Shown: positions 19,901-27,938, numbered from the stretch's first letter. The stretch is DNA of 64,000 bases from Natronomonas marina (GCF_024298905.1 NZ_CP101155.1:83278-147277), one strand, 5' to 3'. Translations and numbers: made by a program. The notes: a model not told the origin generated them from the letters alone.

Positions 19901-22900
19901 ATTCGGCCTACACTACTCTCTCCGTCGCCGCTGGCCGATCGTCCTCGCCGCCGCCGACGAACTCCCTTCGTTCACAGCACTCCCGAGTACCAGCGCTGTC
20001 TCGGACGACCTCGCAGCCCATATGGAACGCCAACTCTCCCACACAGCCCCACTCTCTGAACTCTCTCCTGCCGAGGACAACGAAATCATCGGTACGGACA
20101 TTGACGGGGCCACGCTCGGCTATGCGTTCGATCGTCTCCACACTCGCGACCTCGCTCGTCCCGTCAAACATCGCACGGACTATATGGACCGGTCGATCCT
20201 CCACCAAGGGCTCCCCGGCTCCGGGAAGTCTGTCGACCAAGCTCACGAGATCGTCGAGCGTCGGAAGGCCACGAACGGCCCCATCATCATCTACGCCGGC
20301 CCTGGCGCAAACGTCGGTGAACTCGCTGTGCGCGGTCTCTTGGATGAATTCGGCGAAGACTGGGTGCGCGAGCACGTCCACTGGTTCGATATGCCCGAGG
20401 TCCTCCCCGGACTAACGGTCTTCGACACACGACCCGCCCAACAGGCTGACGACGCCCACGGCAACCCCGAGGCCGCAGAGAGCGTCGCGACCGAAAACAT
20501 CTCTCCCCAGCGCCCTGATATCGCTTCCAACGACACCAGGTGGGAGACACACGGCTCACAGGTTATGCAGACTGTCCGGAAGATAGCCGAACTTCTGATG
20601 GGTGAGAGCGACTTCCAGAACGCCCGCGTGTCCCGTGATGTCCTTCGAGCCCTTGGAACAGCCGGTTTCTCACCGCACACATACCCGACAGGCGTCGACG
20701 GCACGCCTGCGTACCAGCGGAACGGTAGCGACACCAGCAGTAACACACTCCCAACTGCTGACGACCTCGTGAGCGGCGAAAGTCACTCCAATGATGGAAA
20801 TGAGGACGATTCAAGATCGCGCCAACCGACTGTGATGCCGTTCCGCTGGGGATACGACGCCAGCCCGTACGTCTACCCTCTCTGGCAGCTCCAAGAGCAG
20901 ACCCAGCAGGTCACCGAACTGACGAGGTTGATGGACCCGGACATCCCGATCAACCCCAAGGAAATACTGCCTGATCCGGGCTCGCACGCAATCAAGCGGA
21001 ATATGGAGACGCCGTTTAACAACCAACAGCACACCGCCCAGCAGATCCTCGGCGGTGTCACTAACCGTCTGAACGCGCTTACGACGGACGCCCGTCTCGC
21101 ACCCCTCTTCAATAACACGACCCGGCGGTTCTCCTTCGCCGACTTCCTTTCTGGCGACCGCCAGAACGACGTCCTCGTTTTCGACGTCGAGGACCTTGAC
21201 CCGGATGCCCAGCGTGACTTCGTCCTTACACACGAACTCCTAATGCAGTACGAACTCGAACTCTACAAGTCCTTCCTCAAAGAGGAGGCAACTGCGGACG
21301 ATTACTACGTCAGCGTCTTCATCGACGAGGCCGGCCGCCTCGTCGAGCCGGATGACCTTGCAAAGATGATCGCCGTCGCCCGCAACCACTCTGTCTCCCT
21401 CTCACTTGCCGTCCAGACGCCCGACCAGCTCTTCGACGCCGACACCGACAACAGTGTTGGTGACGACCCGACGTACGCCGAGATCATCGGTAATATTCAG
21501 ACGACCGTCGTGCGTGCCGGTGAAATCACGCGTCAGCAGGCAAAGGCGCTTTGTCCGGCCGACCTCGAGGTCGAGGACTTCATGGATCACGTCCGCGATC
21601 TCCCCGTCGACCACCGGCTCGTCCAGTATCCGACACCTTCCGAAGGAACACGGTCTCAGACCATCGAAATCGCCCGCATTCCCCTTCCGAACTGGCATCA
21701 GGATGCCGAGGAAGCCCCCGAAGGATACGATTCTCGCGAAGATTTCGAGGAGGCCTTCCGAGAGGTTCGCGCCGATGTCATCGACCAGACGAACGAAGAG
21801 TACGGAATCCCCGACGACGAGTCAGAATCGGCTGTCCGTAACCGGGCGATTCTCAACATCCCCGAACTCGCCCACCATCTCACAATAGACGACCCACTCC
21901 TCCCGGTTGTCCTCGCGTGGGCGACTTGGATAGTCGCTCGTGACCCACCCAACGGGCCCGGTGAAGAAACTCTGCACAGCGTCTCCAACACCGACAGCAA
22001 GCTCCCTGACCTCGAAGACCCAGTTGAACCAAATAATGATTCGACGATAGAGGACTCCCCGGCTGAGGAAGTCAGCGCGATAGATGTCCTATCGGACGAT
22101 GCAGGACCCGATGAATACACAGCTGAATCGGTATCTACCAGTCGCGAGAACGATTCTCCATCCACTACGAGCGAGCAGCCAGATACGCTGTTCGACTCAG
22201 GTGGGTGGGCTCGCGACCAGTGGGATGAGGCGAAGACCGAGCTCACCCAATCCAATACCGAGCGCCAGACTCCTCCCTCGGCCGCTGAGAGCTCAGGCCC
22301 TGCGTCCAGTCTTCATCACGTCCTGAAGGGCAGTATGACGACTGACGAGTGGGAGGAGCTTACCGACCTCCTCGAGAAGGGGAAGTCGCTTTCCCCAGAA
22401 GAATGGGCGATTCACACCGACCTCCCGACGTACCGGAAAGACGAGGAATCCATCCAAGCCCGTGCGCTCAACAGCCGTGTCGCGACTCTCCTCAACCAAG
22501 GTATCCTCACCGAGGATGAAGTGGCCCGGATTCAGGAACTCATCGATCTCGCACGGGATACCGGGAACTGGCCACCGACTGCGGTTCGTGATCGTCTCGA
22601 CACGGAGTCCGAAACTGCGCCAGCAGACAAATCGTCTCCCGAACAGCAAAGCGCAACTGTGGATAACGAGAGTGTGTCCGCGGCGATCGAACGCCGCCGG
22701 ACCAGTGAGAGAAATTCTGTTGGGATCGACCCGTTCGATGGGGAGGAACCACGACCCGGAACGTACCGCTGGGTGCGCCTTGACGAGATGTACCGCCGGC
22801 TTCGCCTCGAAGTCGAGAAAGTCCTCGCCACAGAGGGCCTCAACGAGGGAGAACGTAATCGTCGCCGCGATGCCCTCCCCTCGCTCAAGGCGTGCGCCGA

Positions 22901-24986
22901 TGAGATCGAGGCGTTAGGCACCATTATGACCCATCGGGGCGTCGCTGGCGACACTCCCATCCCGGAAACAGACGGTATCTTCGAGATTGAACTCGCGAAG
23001 CACCGTGACGACGTCCCCGGCGACGAGGGCTACGCCATTCGGTTGACTCCCGAGGGTGCTCGTCTCCTTCTCGAAAACGTGTTTTCGACTGGCTGGGTCG
23101 CAACCGCTGGGACCGATACTCACGATACCGGCCTTCGAGACGCTATGACGGCACTCGAAGACGCAGTCCCCACCCGAGTCAGTGGCCGGATCATCGACCA
23201 AGACACCGGGGACATCCCGGACGCCGTCCTCACAGTCTTCGCCAGCGAGCCTACGGAGTGCTTCGCTGACGACATCATCTCATGCACAGTCGAAGAGGAG
23301 ACCGACCCACGTCGACACCCCACGAAGAAACTCCGTAACCTCAAGAAGGCGCTTAACACTACTACGAAGAGTGGCGAATGTCGCCTCCCCATCTTCGTCG
23401 CCGAAACGCCGTGGGACGAAGACGCGGGGTGCCCCGACCTTGGACCTGCAACCGCATTATCGAACATCCTCCGTGATCCGATGAACACTCAGTGGTCGGG
23501 TCGCCGGTTCTACTCGCAATCGAACACGCCAATCGAATTCGACGGCGGCGCCCGCGACGGCGGTGTCACCGCTGTCGTCCCCCGATCGATCGAAGAGGGC
23601 GCAGGCACGTCAATCTGGATTCGCGACCCGGACCCCGACTCGAACGATTGCCTCCTCGTCGACCCGACTGCCGACGACATCGGCCACCCCGACGACGAGG
23701 ATATTCACCTCCGTATCGCCCCCGGTGACTTCCAGAACCTCACTCCTTCGAGCATCCCGTACCGGGCTACCTGTCCCCCGGGAAGTGCAAACGAGTCAGC
23801 TCGCTACATCGTTGAGACTCCGGGAAGCGAGCAGACGTACAAGTACGAGACGGAAGAGCGGTTCCGTGAGGATTGGGTCCGCGTCAACAAGCCATTCGTA
23901 CCCGACATCAAGTTCCGGCACCCGGACTATCCGGAAACCGCATATGCCATCCTCGTCCGATACGAGCTGCCCCGCGCCGGCGACGACGCACAGGCACGTA
24001 TTGCCTGGTTCGATCATCGGACCTCGGGCGACGAGGAGATGGGGACGCTTCGGCCCGTCGAGGACCTCATCGAAGCGATTCAGACGGGCGAACTCAAGCC
24101 GGCGTCTGCTGGCCCTGGAACGGCACCCGAGAGGACTCACGAAGACGAAGTCTCGACCGACGAAGCACAAGACTCTGAAGTGGATGAGGAAGACACTGGC
24201 GCGTCATCATCGACGGACGAGGCACCAGACGAATCCACTCCCGAGCCATCCGACAACAAGGACGAAGAGCTTGACGGCGATGATACTGACACAACGCAGT
24301 CCGAGGAGGGAGAGACAGACGATACTTCCGAACCACTCCAGGATGAGGGGAAAGCAGCTACCGCCGCGTTCATCGCGGCTTACCTCCGTCCTGCACCGAA
24401 CAACGTCGTGGACGTGGATATCGCCTTCGACCGTTGTCAGGAATTCGCGAGCACGCACAACCTCGTCTCACCAGAATCAGAGGACGAGTTCGCAGAAACG
24501 ATCGATTCCCTCTTCGATGCGTTCGACACGGACACCGGAATCGACGGAGACCTCTTCGACATCGATCGCGACGTCATCAGTGCCCTCGAAGAGGGATTCA
24601 ATATTGTCTCAACGTCAGGTGGAAACGAAGACAGCACTCGAACCGTTATATTGGGTGTGAAGATGGTTGATCCCACAGAAGAAGACACGTCGTTCTTGAC
24701 GGAAGCAGCGCCCGAGCAGTCGGCAGGTGGTGCGGCGTTCATTGCGAACCAGCTCACGTCCGACCCTGACGGAGCGCTTCCGAGTTCGGAAACCTATGAC
24801 GAATACGTCGACACCGTCACCGACTGGGGATTCGAGTCTCTCCCTGACCGAGGTTCGAGTGTGACGTTCAAACGGTTCCTCCAAATCTGGGGTGCGGTGC
24901 TGTTCGGCGTCTCGGTCGAACGGAAACGCCGGCGGATCGACGGGTCGCCTACGCGGTGCTATACGCACCTCGAGTGGCGCGAGTAG
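16950..24986 (+). CDS. Giant membrane protein with a VirD4/TraD-like coupling ATPase domain
   Basis: 2678 residues. A signal or anchor segment at about 50-75 is followed by an exported-type region with Asn-X-Ser/Thr sites. Two hydrophobic segments lie at about 305-345. Then a long cytosolic part: about 350-1080 polar and low-complexity; Walker A GLPGSGKS at about 1087-1094; Walker B VFIDEAGRL near 1457; and a Gln-containing sensor strand SLAVQTPDQLF just after. This order is that of VirD4/TraD coupling proteins. After residue 1600 the sequence alternates acidic linkers with small domains (a VSGRIIDQDTGDIPDAVLTVF beta segment near 2070) and ends in a helical domain. The usual coupling protein has 500-1000 residues, so this is a very large fusion. 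A TATTTTA box lies about 45 bases upstream of the ATG. Confidence 0.8.
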   Translation: MPTLPAFTRAWLSPAPLTDDHTQSPPDARTDRTSHSSRSVEPTQTSRSTRLGRPRNRRPLYGVLLTLSVIGILLTAATGPALAAHPADSTSTTESQDLSSTSLQSTNTTSPCQTQNNNSYGWTEHYACIQVHLYQQDQDLSIFPEDATQAREAAKNGESAETIEDWLFRYYRTEQYPDWWMPSEEQIEQTPKLKLYPLTNETVHEYETTQSLSVFPEEARAVRFAATHNATVNELRMALLNYYAVQWDQGWRPDSESSTTTTTNTTAGGGSNGGDSEATAKPSSSPAWYAPYLSGIVDAVNQFRGWMSGVQEFIGGLLIWSFKNPIIAGIVIFTSLVVFLLLGVARRMRRTWTAMLAVWSRFVRAIVWVADTIGIGTIRRTQIKFFRFRRTLNVYAHAFAAMTGWAIREGFHRVDRTITDYVTDEDSSTWSYIAPPAHARASSAADAAVSETTYAKSKRLLDPLDAPAVYELDEDEPPRPGDDLWYRITASDQPASPETITKQIEGLPNLTDGLEVIIRSAPHDPEIGGEESELQTTEGDGTRLAIEVLIHFIEDGQTSTLDRTKHNWVRQAFGGPDYDVTPVSTTLQRLLRARPYRRCKHLLGNDAPPSATFPWSNAQSSDAATDGGRTIGEDTPTPSERAAAAEAIPQRYFREHLEDQFTAVCPEAPVSYPLGSRGTRRWDFLQRLNVFDETAAEEAPPMEAALDALLETDEPALLRARITSVGDLSDLIRQKLDVIEGEESTQFDKRTNRRGRSRATPSSGENTTEEDRAAARERESSRVRGEVASAEGTRNEELQNKGVTRSFKVTMDVFTQPTPFLNDALEETAGGSVEPSSEAHPVPSPLFHSDGDSTSASTNTASDGGVFTEEQPDLNEIDSTADLSGSDADIETLASRGDTLRVTPETLAEAAASQRTTARDDAWRLAKTWATAADGEFNKLTEPPENSRLAKWARQFGWRRHTLGQLRDSYRFHRAQEYAGRAPTFGLHYSLRRRWPIVLAAADELPSFTALPSTSAVSDDLAAHMERQLSHTAPLSELSPAEDNEIIGTDIDGATLGYAFDRLHTRDLARPVKHRTDYMDRSILHQGLPGSGKSVDQAHEIVERRKATNGPIIIYAGPGANVGELAVRGLLDEFGEDWVREHVHWFDMPEVLPGLTVFDTRPAQQADDAHGNPEAAESVATENISPQRPDIASNDTRWETHGSQVMQTVRKIAELLMGESDFQNARVSRDVLRALGTAGFSPHTYPTGVDGTPAYQRNGSDTSSNTLPTADDLVSGESHSNDGNEDDSRSRQPTVMPFRWGYDASPYVYPLWQLQEQTQQVTELTRLMDPDIPINPKEILPDPGSHAIKRNMETPFNNQQHTAQQILGGVTNRLNALTTDARLAPLFNNTTRRFSFADFLSGDRQNDVLVFDVEDLDPDAQRDFVLTHELLMQYELELYKSFLKEEATADDYYVSVFIDEAGRLVEPDDLAKMIAVARNHSVSLSLAVQTPDQLFDADTDNSVGDDPTYAEIIGNIQTTVVRAGEITRQQAKALCPADLEVEDFMDHVRDLPVDHRLVQYPTPSEGTRSQTIEIARIPLPNWHQDAEEAPEGYDSREDFEEAFREVRADVIDQTNEEYGIPDDESESAVRNRAILNIPELAHHLTIDDPLLPVVLAWATWIVARDPPNGPGEETLHSVSNTDSKLPDLEDPVEPNNDSTIEDSPAEEVSAIDVLSDDAGPDEYTAESVSTSRENDSPSTTSEQPDTLFDSGGWARDQWDEAKTELTQSNTERQTPPSAAESSGPASSLHHVLKGSMTTDEWEELTDLLEKGKSLSPEEWAIHTDLPTYRKDEESIQARALNSRVATLLNQGILTEDEVARIQELIDLARDTGNWPPTAVRDRLDTESETAPADKSSPEQQSATVDNESVSAAIERRRTSERNSVGIDPFDGEEPRPGTYRWVRLDEMYRRLRLEVEKVLATEGLNEGERNRRRDALPSLKACADEIEALGTIMTHRGVAGDTPIPETDGIFEIELAKHRDDVPGDEGYAIRLTPEGARLLLENVFSTGWVATAGTDTHDTGLRDAMTALEDAVPTRVSGRIIDQDTGDIPDAVLTVFASEPTECFADDIISCTVEEETDPRRHPTKKLRNLKKALNTTTKSGECRLPIFVAETPWDEDAGCPDLGPATALSNILRDPMNTQWSGRRFYSQSNTPIEFDGGARDGGVTAVVPRSIEEGAGTSIWIRDPDPDSNDCLLVDPTADDIGHPDDEDIHLRIAPGDFQNLTPSSIPYRATCPPGSANESARYIVETPGSEQTYKYETEERFREDWVRVNKPFVPDIKFRHPDYPETAYAILVRYELPRAGDDAQARIAWFDHRTSGDEEMGTLRPVEDLIEAIQTGELKPASAGPGTAPERTHEDEVSTDEAQDSEVDEEDTGASSSTDEAPDESTPEPSDNKDEELDGDDTDTTQSEEGETDDTSEPLQDEGKAATAAFIAAYLRPAPNNVVDVDIAFDRCQEFASTHNLVSPESEDEFAETIDSLFDAFDTDTGIDGDLFDIDRDVISALEEGFNIVSTSGGNEDSTRTVILGVKMVDPTEEDTSFLTEAAPEQSAGGAAFIANQLTSDPDGALPSSETYDEYVDTVTDWGFESLPDRGSSVTFKRFLQIWGAVLFGVSVERKRRRIDGSPTRCYTHLEWRE

Positions 24987-25227
24987 CCTCTTGATTTTCT
25001 CTCTCAGTCTACCGCCTCGATCTCCCGTCTAATACTATGAACTCAAACTGATATTTCCGATAATTTCCCTTCTGACGGTGTCCCTTAATCCTCGATTTTC
25101 TAGAACTATTACTGAATAGCATATTTTGGATAAACCACCGGACGGAACGGTAATACAATACTGGAACGGTAAATCGGAACGCGAATCTCTGAGGACTCAC
25201 AAAATCACCATATAGCGTCGGGATGGT

Positions 25228-25505
25228 AAACTGGAACGTCAATCATTAGCATACACTCCCGAAAGGACCGGATCCTTTTGCAAACTGGAACACCGTGCAG
25301 TCTTGCGGTTTTCACCGGAAACCTGGACACATCTACGCACCACCACACACCAGCATCTCGATAAACTGGAACTCCGCGCAGTCTTGCGATTTCGGGCCTA
25401 TAGTCAACTCCGTGCTCAGAACACCCTTCGAGCGACTCTCCGCACTCTCGAAACTGGAACGCTACGCAGTCTAGTGATTATCCCCGGCTATTGAGAAACT
25501 GGAAC
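25228..25505 (+). repeat. Iteron-like array of AAACTGGAAC
   Basis: Five exact copies of AAACTGGAAC start at 25228, 25282, 25363, 25451 and 25496. Degenerate copies lie at about 25143, 25158, 25174 and 25319. Three of the exact copies (25282, 25363, 25451) continue into a longer shared unit ending in GCAGTCTTGCG or a close variant. All are in one orientation in a gene-free region. Direct repeats of this sort are typical of plasmid origins, partition sites or transfer origins. No initiator or ParB-like gene is adjacent, so the role cannot be fixed. Confidence 0.6.
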
Positions 25506-25506
25506 A

Positions 25507-25553
25507 CCCCCTTTCCCACTAGTATAGAGGGGGCAGATTCGTGTGAAAGGGGG
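25507..25553. repeat. Inverted repeat CCCCCTTTC / GAAAGGGGG at the end of the iterons
   Basis: CCCCCTTTC at 25507-25515 is matched by GAAAGGGGG at 25545-25553. They flank a short segment with ACTAGTATAGA. The left arm touches the last iteron. G-run arms facing each other across a short AT-containing segment recall archaeal origin recognition boxes, but the match is weak and no Orc1/Cdc6 gene is in the window. Confidence 0.45.
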
Positions 25554-26246
25554 GTACCGATGTGTTCCGGCGAGCGGGTACCCTGGCAGCGGGTACAGGC
25601 TGGCCCCCTGGGCGGTCGTCGAAGACGAGTGTCTGATGCGTATCAGATTGTGGAGAAGTCGGTAGCCGAAGCCGAGGTGAATAGCCGTTGTGTGTCGCGT
25701 GGAGAGCGCGGCCTGTCGTAACGTAGGAGCTGGTGGGTGGCGTCGAGGTGTAGCATCGAGCGCGCGTGGGGAACATACGGCTTTGCGTACGAGCGAGTGG
25801 GAGTGGATGGTCGTGTCGCGGTGGTGCCTACACTAGGGTCTGCTGGCTATCGCACGGGGGCGTCAGGGTGCGTATCTCAAACAGGCTAGGGACGTGCTGC
25901 GTATCGCGGCTCTCGCCTCGTGGTTCGTTCTCAGCGTGAGGATTGGGCACGGTGACGTCGACTTCGCGAGGGGCTGTCGGCTGTACTCGAGGCGGGGGGG
26001 TCGCGCCGTCGTGAGACGCCGTGGGCTGTCGATAGAGCATAGTGGTGTGGCCTCGGCGGCCGAGTGGTCGCTGTCGCCACCGCGTTCCGGCGTGACGGCC
26101 GTCGGCTCGCTGCTCTGGCGCGTATGGATGCCCAATCGGTGTGTCTCGAGAAGGGTGCCGCGCGCGTCGGGGTCGCGCGCGCTTTGGATCGAGACCGCCG
26201 CGACGAGCAGAGCTCGTCGGACGGTCTCCGTGGGTGAATTAGGACC
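25554..26246. other. GC-rich gene-free stretch
   Basis: About 690 bases with open frames on both strands caused by high GC. The reading frames give arginine- and proline-rich translations unlike the acidic proteins of the window, so I call no gene. Nothing repeated was seen apart from short local GC hairpins. Confidence 0.5.
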
Positions 26247-26289
26247 GCGTCGTAGCGGCGGCTGATTTCCGGGACCTGCTCCACACGCT

Positions 26290-26363
26290 CTGGCCGCTGA
26301 CGGCGGGCCACGATTTCGGGGAATCGCGTAGCTTTCCCCGAAATCGGCCGCCTCACCGGCCAG
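26290..26363. repeat. Hairpin unit A
   Basis: A perfect 13-bp stem (26311-26323 with 26334-26346, CGATTTCGGGGAA) encloses a 10-base loop. An outer arm CTGGCCGCTGA (26290-26300) pairs with 26353-26363 at 10 of 11 positions. This unit lacks the inner ACCCGC stem. Weaker symmetry continues to about 26247 and 26400. Confidence 0.7.
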
Positions 26364-26391
26364 TCCGTGGGAGCCGATGTCGTCCACTCAC

Positions 26392-26527
26392 CCGCCGAAG
26401 TCCGCGGATTGCGCGGTCACGAGACACCGACGCGAACCGGACCCTACCCGCGAGCGCAACCCGCTCGCGGGTCCCTTCCAGTCCGCGACGGCGCCTCGTA
26501 ACACCGCTCATCGAGCGGATTCGGCGG
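26392..26527. repeat. Hairpin unit B
   Basis: Inner stem of 11 bp (26446-26456 with 26462-26472), loop CAACC. Outer CGCG arms with two mismatches. A far outer arm from CCGCCGAA (26392-26399) pairs with TTCGGCGG (26520-26527) and much of the sequence between. The left arm overlaps the right end of unit A. Confidence 0.7.
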
Positions 26528-26614
26528 CCTCGGGAGACATCGGGTCGTGCTACGACCAGGTTTCCTCACTCGGTCGCCCCCCTTGCGCTGGCGCGTGCAG
26601 TAGCGCGCGCCGCG

Positions 26615-26730
26615 CACTCACCGGGAGGGGCCGCCGGAGCCACCAGCGATTTCCGCGGACCCTACCCGCCCCCACCGGGGCGGGTCCCTTCCACGGAAAT
26701 CGGGCGCCTCTGTCGGCCTCCCGGCGAGTC
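26615..26730. repeat. Hairpin unit C
   Basis: Core CGATTTCCG (from 26647) with CGGAAATCG (to 26702). The inner stem ACCCGCCCC pairs with GGGGCGGGT across a CACC loop. An outer arm CACTCACCGGGAGG pairs with a CCTCCCGGCGAGT segment, with small bulges. Confidence 0.7.
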
Positions 26731-26798
26731 GGGGCGAAGCCGGGCACGGGGCCTGCCGAGCCGAAGGCACGGGAGATCGCGTCGCTCACTCCGTTCGC

Positions 26799-26934
26799 CT
26801 GAGTCATACGTCGCCAGCACGCTGAACCGGACCGGGTCACGATTTCGCGCGGATACCTTCCCGCGCTCGCAAGCTCGCGCGGGCCCCTTCCACACGAAAT
26901 CGACCGGTTCAGCGCGCGGCGACGCACGACTCAG
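26799..26934. repeat. Hairpin unit D
   Basis: Three nested arms. CTGAGTC-N-T-N-CGTCGCC pairs with its complement at the right end (15 of 17). GCTGAACCGG (26821-26830) pairs perfectly with CCGGTTCAGC. The core CGATTTCG (26840-26847) pairs with CGAAATCG (26895-26902). The inner stem is CCCGCGC with GCGCGGG. Confidence 0.75.
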
Positions 26935-26943
26935 CCCGGCCAT

Positions 26944-27075
26944 ATGCGGCCGATTCATCTGCGTTCACCGACCCGCACCCGGACCTCGATTCCGGCAGAC
27001 ACTACCCGCCTTCGGCGGGTCCCTTCTCCCGGAATCGGCCGTGCGCGGCTGGTTCACGTTGTTCATCGGCCGCAT
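26944..27075. repeat. Hairpin unit E
   Basis: Outer arms ATGCGGCCGAT (26944-26954) and ATCGGCCGCAT (27065-27075) are perfect. Core CGATTCCGG (26987-26995) pairs with CCGGAATCG (27029-27037). Inner stem ACCCGCC (27004-27010) pairs with GGCGGGT (27014-27020) around a TTC loop. Confidence 0.75.
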
Positions 27076-27206
27076 CTGCCGGGTTCGCGACTCCCGTACC
27101 TCGGCGGGCAGGGCCCCGCACCGGGCTTCGTTCTGGCGGTACGGGCCACCCGCCAGAAGCCGCCGAGCAAAAATTAATTTCTTTCCTCTTAAGCGTCCAC
27201 GGGACG

Positions 27207-27334
27207 GGCGGGGGAAGCCGCCGTGCCGTTCCTGACCTGGCACGATCTCAGCGGACCCTACCCGCGCTCACACGTTCGCGCGGGTCCCTTCCACTGACAT
27301 CGGCCAGCTCACGACGGCAGCCGGCTCCCCTGCC
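27207..27334. repeat. Hairpin unit F
   Basis: The core at 27243-27302 pairs CGAT-C-TCAG with CTGA-C-ATCG. The inner stem ACCCGCGC pairs with GCGCGGGT. Outer arms GGCGGGGG...GCC and GGC...CCCCTGCC pair with gaps. The TCAG/CTGA change relative to other units keeps pairing on both sides. Confidence 0.7.
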
Positions 27335-27340
27335 GGTACC

Positions 27341-27380
27341 CGACGGCGCTCGCGCTATCACACACGCGCGAGCGCCGTCG
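27341..27380. repeat. Perfect 14-bp hairpin between units F and G
   Basis: CGACGGCGCTCGCG (27341-27354) pairs without mismatch with CGCGAGCGCCGTCG (27367-27380) over a 12-base loop. It differs from the array core and stands near the middle of the 27182-27515 segment. Confidence 0.7.
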
Positions 27381-27497
27381 TTCCGACAAACTCGAGGCCC
27401 TGACGCGGGCCGCGATTCCGCGGAGATACTTCCCGCGCTTCGCGCGGGCCCCTTCTCCACGGAATCGGCCGCCTCAGTACCTCTCGCCGTGTCGGAA
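27381..27497. repeat. Hairpin unit G
   Basis: Outer arms TTCCGACA (27381-27388) and TGTCGGAA (27490-27497) are perfect. A middle arm GAGG-CCCTGA-GCGG pairs with its partner. Core CGATTCCG (from 27413) pairs with CGGAATCG (to 27467). The inner stem CCCGCGC pairs with GCGCGGG over TTC. Confidence 0.75.
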
Positions 27498-27560
27498 GGA
27501 ACGCTTAAGAGGAAACCATCCCCCCCACTTGTCGGATATGAACTGCACGTCTTGGGGAGA

Positions 27561-27699
27561 CCACTTGCCGGATGCCTCTGGCGCGTGCATTCCCCTGATC
27601 GCGGCCGCCTTCGGCAGACACTACCCGCCTTCGGCGGGTCCCTTCTCCCGAACGCGCCCGCGTCAGGGGTGCACCCGCCGGACGCCTTCCAGCTTGTGG
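27561..27699. repeat. Hairpin unit H
   Basis: The inner stem ACCCGCC (27623-27629) pairs with GGCGGGT (27633-27639) over TTC. The core arm CCTGATCGCGG...TTCGG pairs with CCGAA...CCGCGTCAGG at most positions. Further arms (GGCGCGTGCA, GGATGCC) also pair with their right-hand counterparts. Confidence 0.7.
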
Positions 27700-27800
27700 C
27701 GCTGGGCGCGGGCCTCGATTCCGGCAGACACTACCCGCGGCGCATCCGGTCGGTGCGCCGCGGGTCCCTTCTCCCGAAATCGGCCGCGCCAGCGGCCAAG
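27693..27800. repeat. Hairpin unit I
   Basis: Core CGATTCCGG (27716-27724) pairs with CCGAAATCG (27774-27782), one mismatch. The inner stem of 11 bp (27733-27743 with 27755-27765, ACCCGCGGCGC) is perfect. The outer arm from 27693 pairs with the segment ending 27800. Its left arm overlaps the right arm of unit H. Confidence 0.7.
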
Positions 27801-27938
27801 ACGCACAGTCCCTTCCAACTGTTGAGGGGGATTGAAATCATAGAGTCAGGTAGCCCGTGACAGGGCGTCGGGCCGTCGGCAGGCGGCGCCGGGCGGTCGG
27901 CGTGCGGAACGTCGGCCGCTCCGGCGCGCCCCGCGGTG

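Larger units (their letters stand above)
27182..27515. repeat. 334-base segment bounded by a perfect 15-bp inverted repeat
   Basis: TTTCCTCTTAAGCGT (27182-27196) and ACGCTTAAGAGGAAA (27501-27515) are exact inverted copies. Between them are unit F, the 14-bp hairpin and unit G. The arms could be the ends of a small mobile segment. They could also be two outward promoters, since CTTAAG with a purine-rich 3' side faces outward on both sides. Confidence 0.6.
26247..27800. repeat. Array of nine nested dyad-symmetric hairpin units
   Basis: Nine units of about 110-155 bases stand in tandem with no gene between them. Each has a core shaped as an outer stem CGATTYCGG...CCGRAATCG enclosing an inner stem ACCCGC...GCGGGT, with an unpaired CCCTT on the 3' side. 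Longer unit-specific arms outside the core pair with each other within the unit but differ between units. Neighbouring units may share an arm (the first two and the last two). The preserved pairing despite sequence change argues for selected secondary structure, as RNA or as single-stranded or cruciform DNA. Units are listed one by one below. Confidence 0.8.

Noticed and set aside
25863..26387. Minus-strand frame of 174 codons in the gene-free region
   Set aside because: Arg- and Pro-rich, no domain, and it runs into hairpin unit A; a GC artefact.
26247..27800. CRISPR array or integron attC array as explanation of the repeats
   Set aside because: Units are nested palindromes of variable sequence and spacing with no constant repeat plus unique spacer; no cas1 or integrase is near, and no gene cassettes lie between units.
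27805..27840. A segment ending GGGGATTGAAAT that recalls the end of a CRISPR repeat
   Set aside because: It occurs once, with no second repeat, spacer or cas gene nearby.
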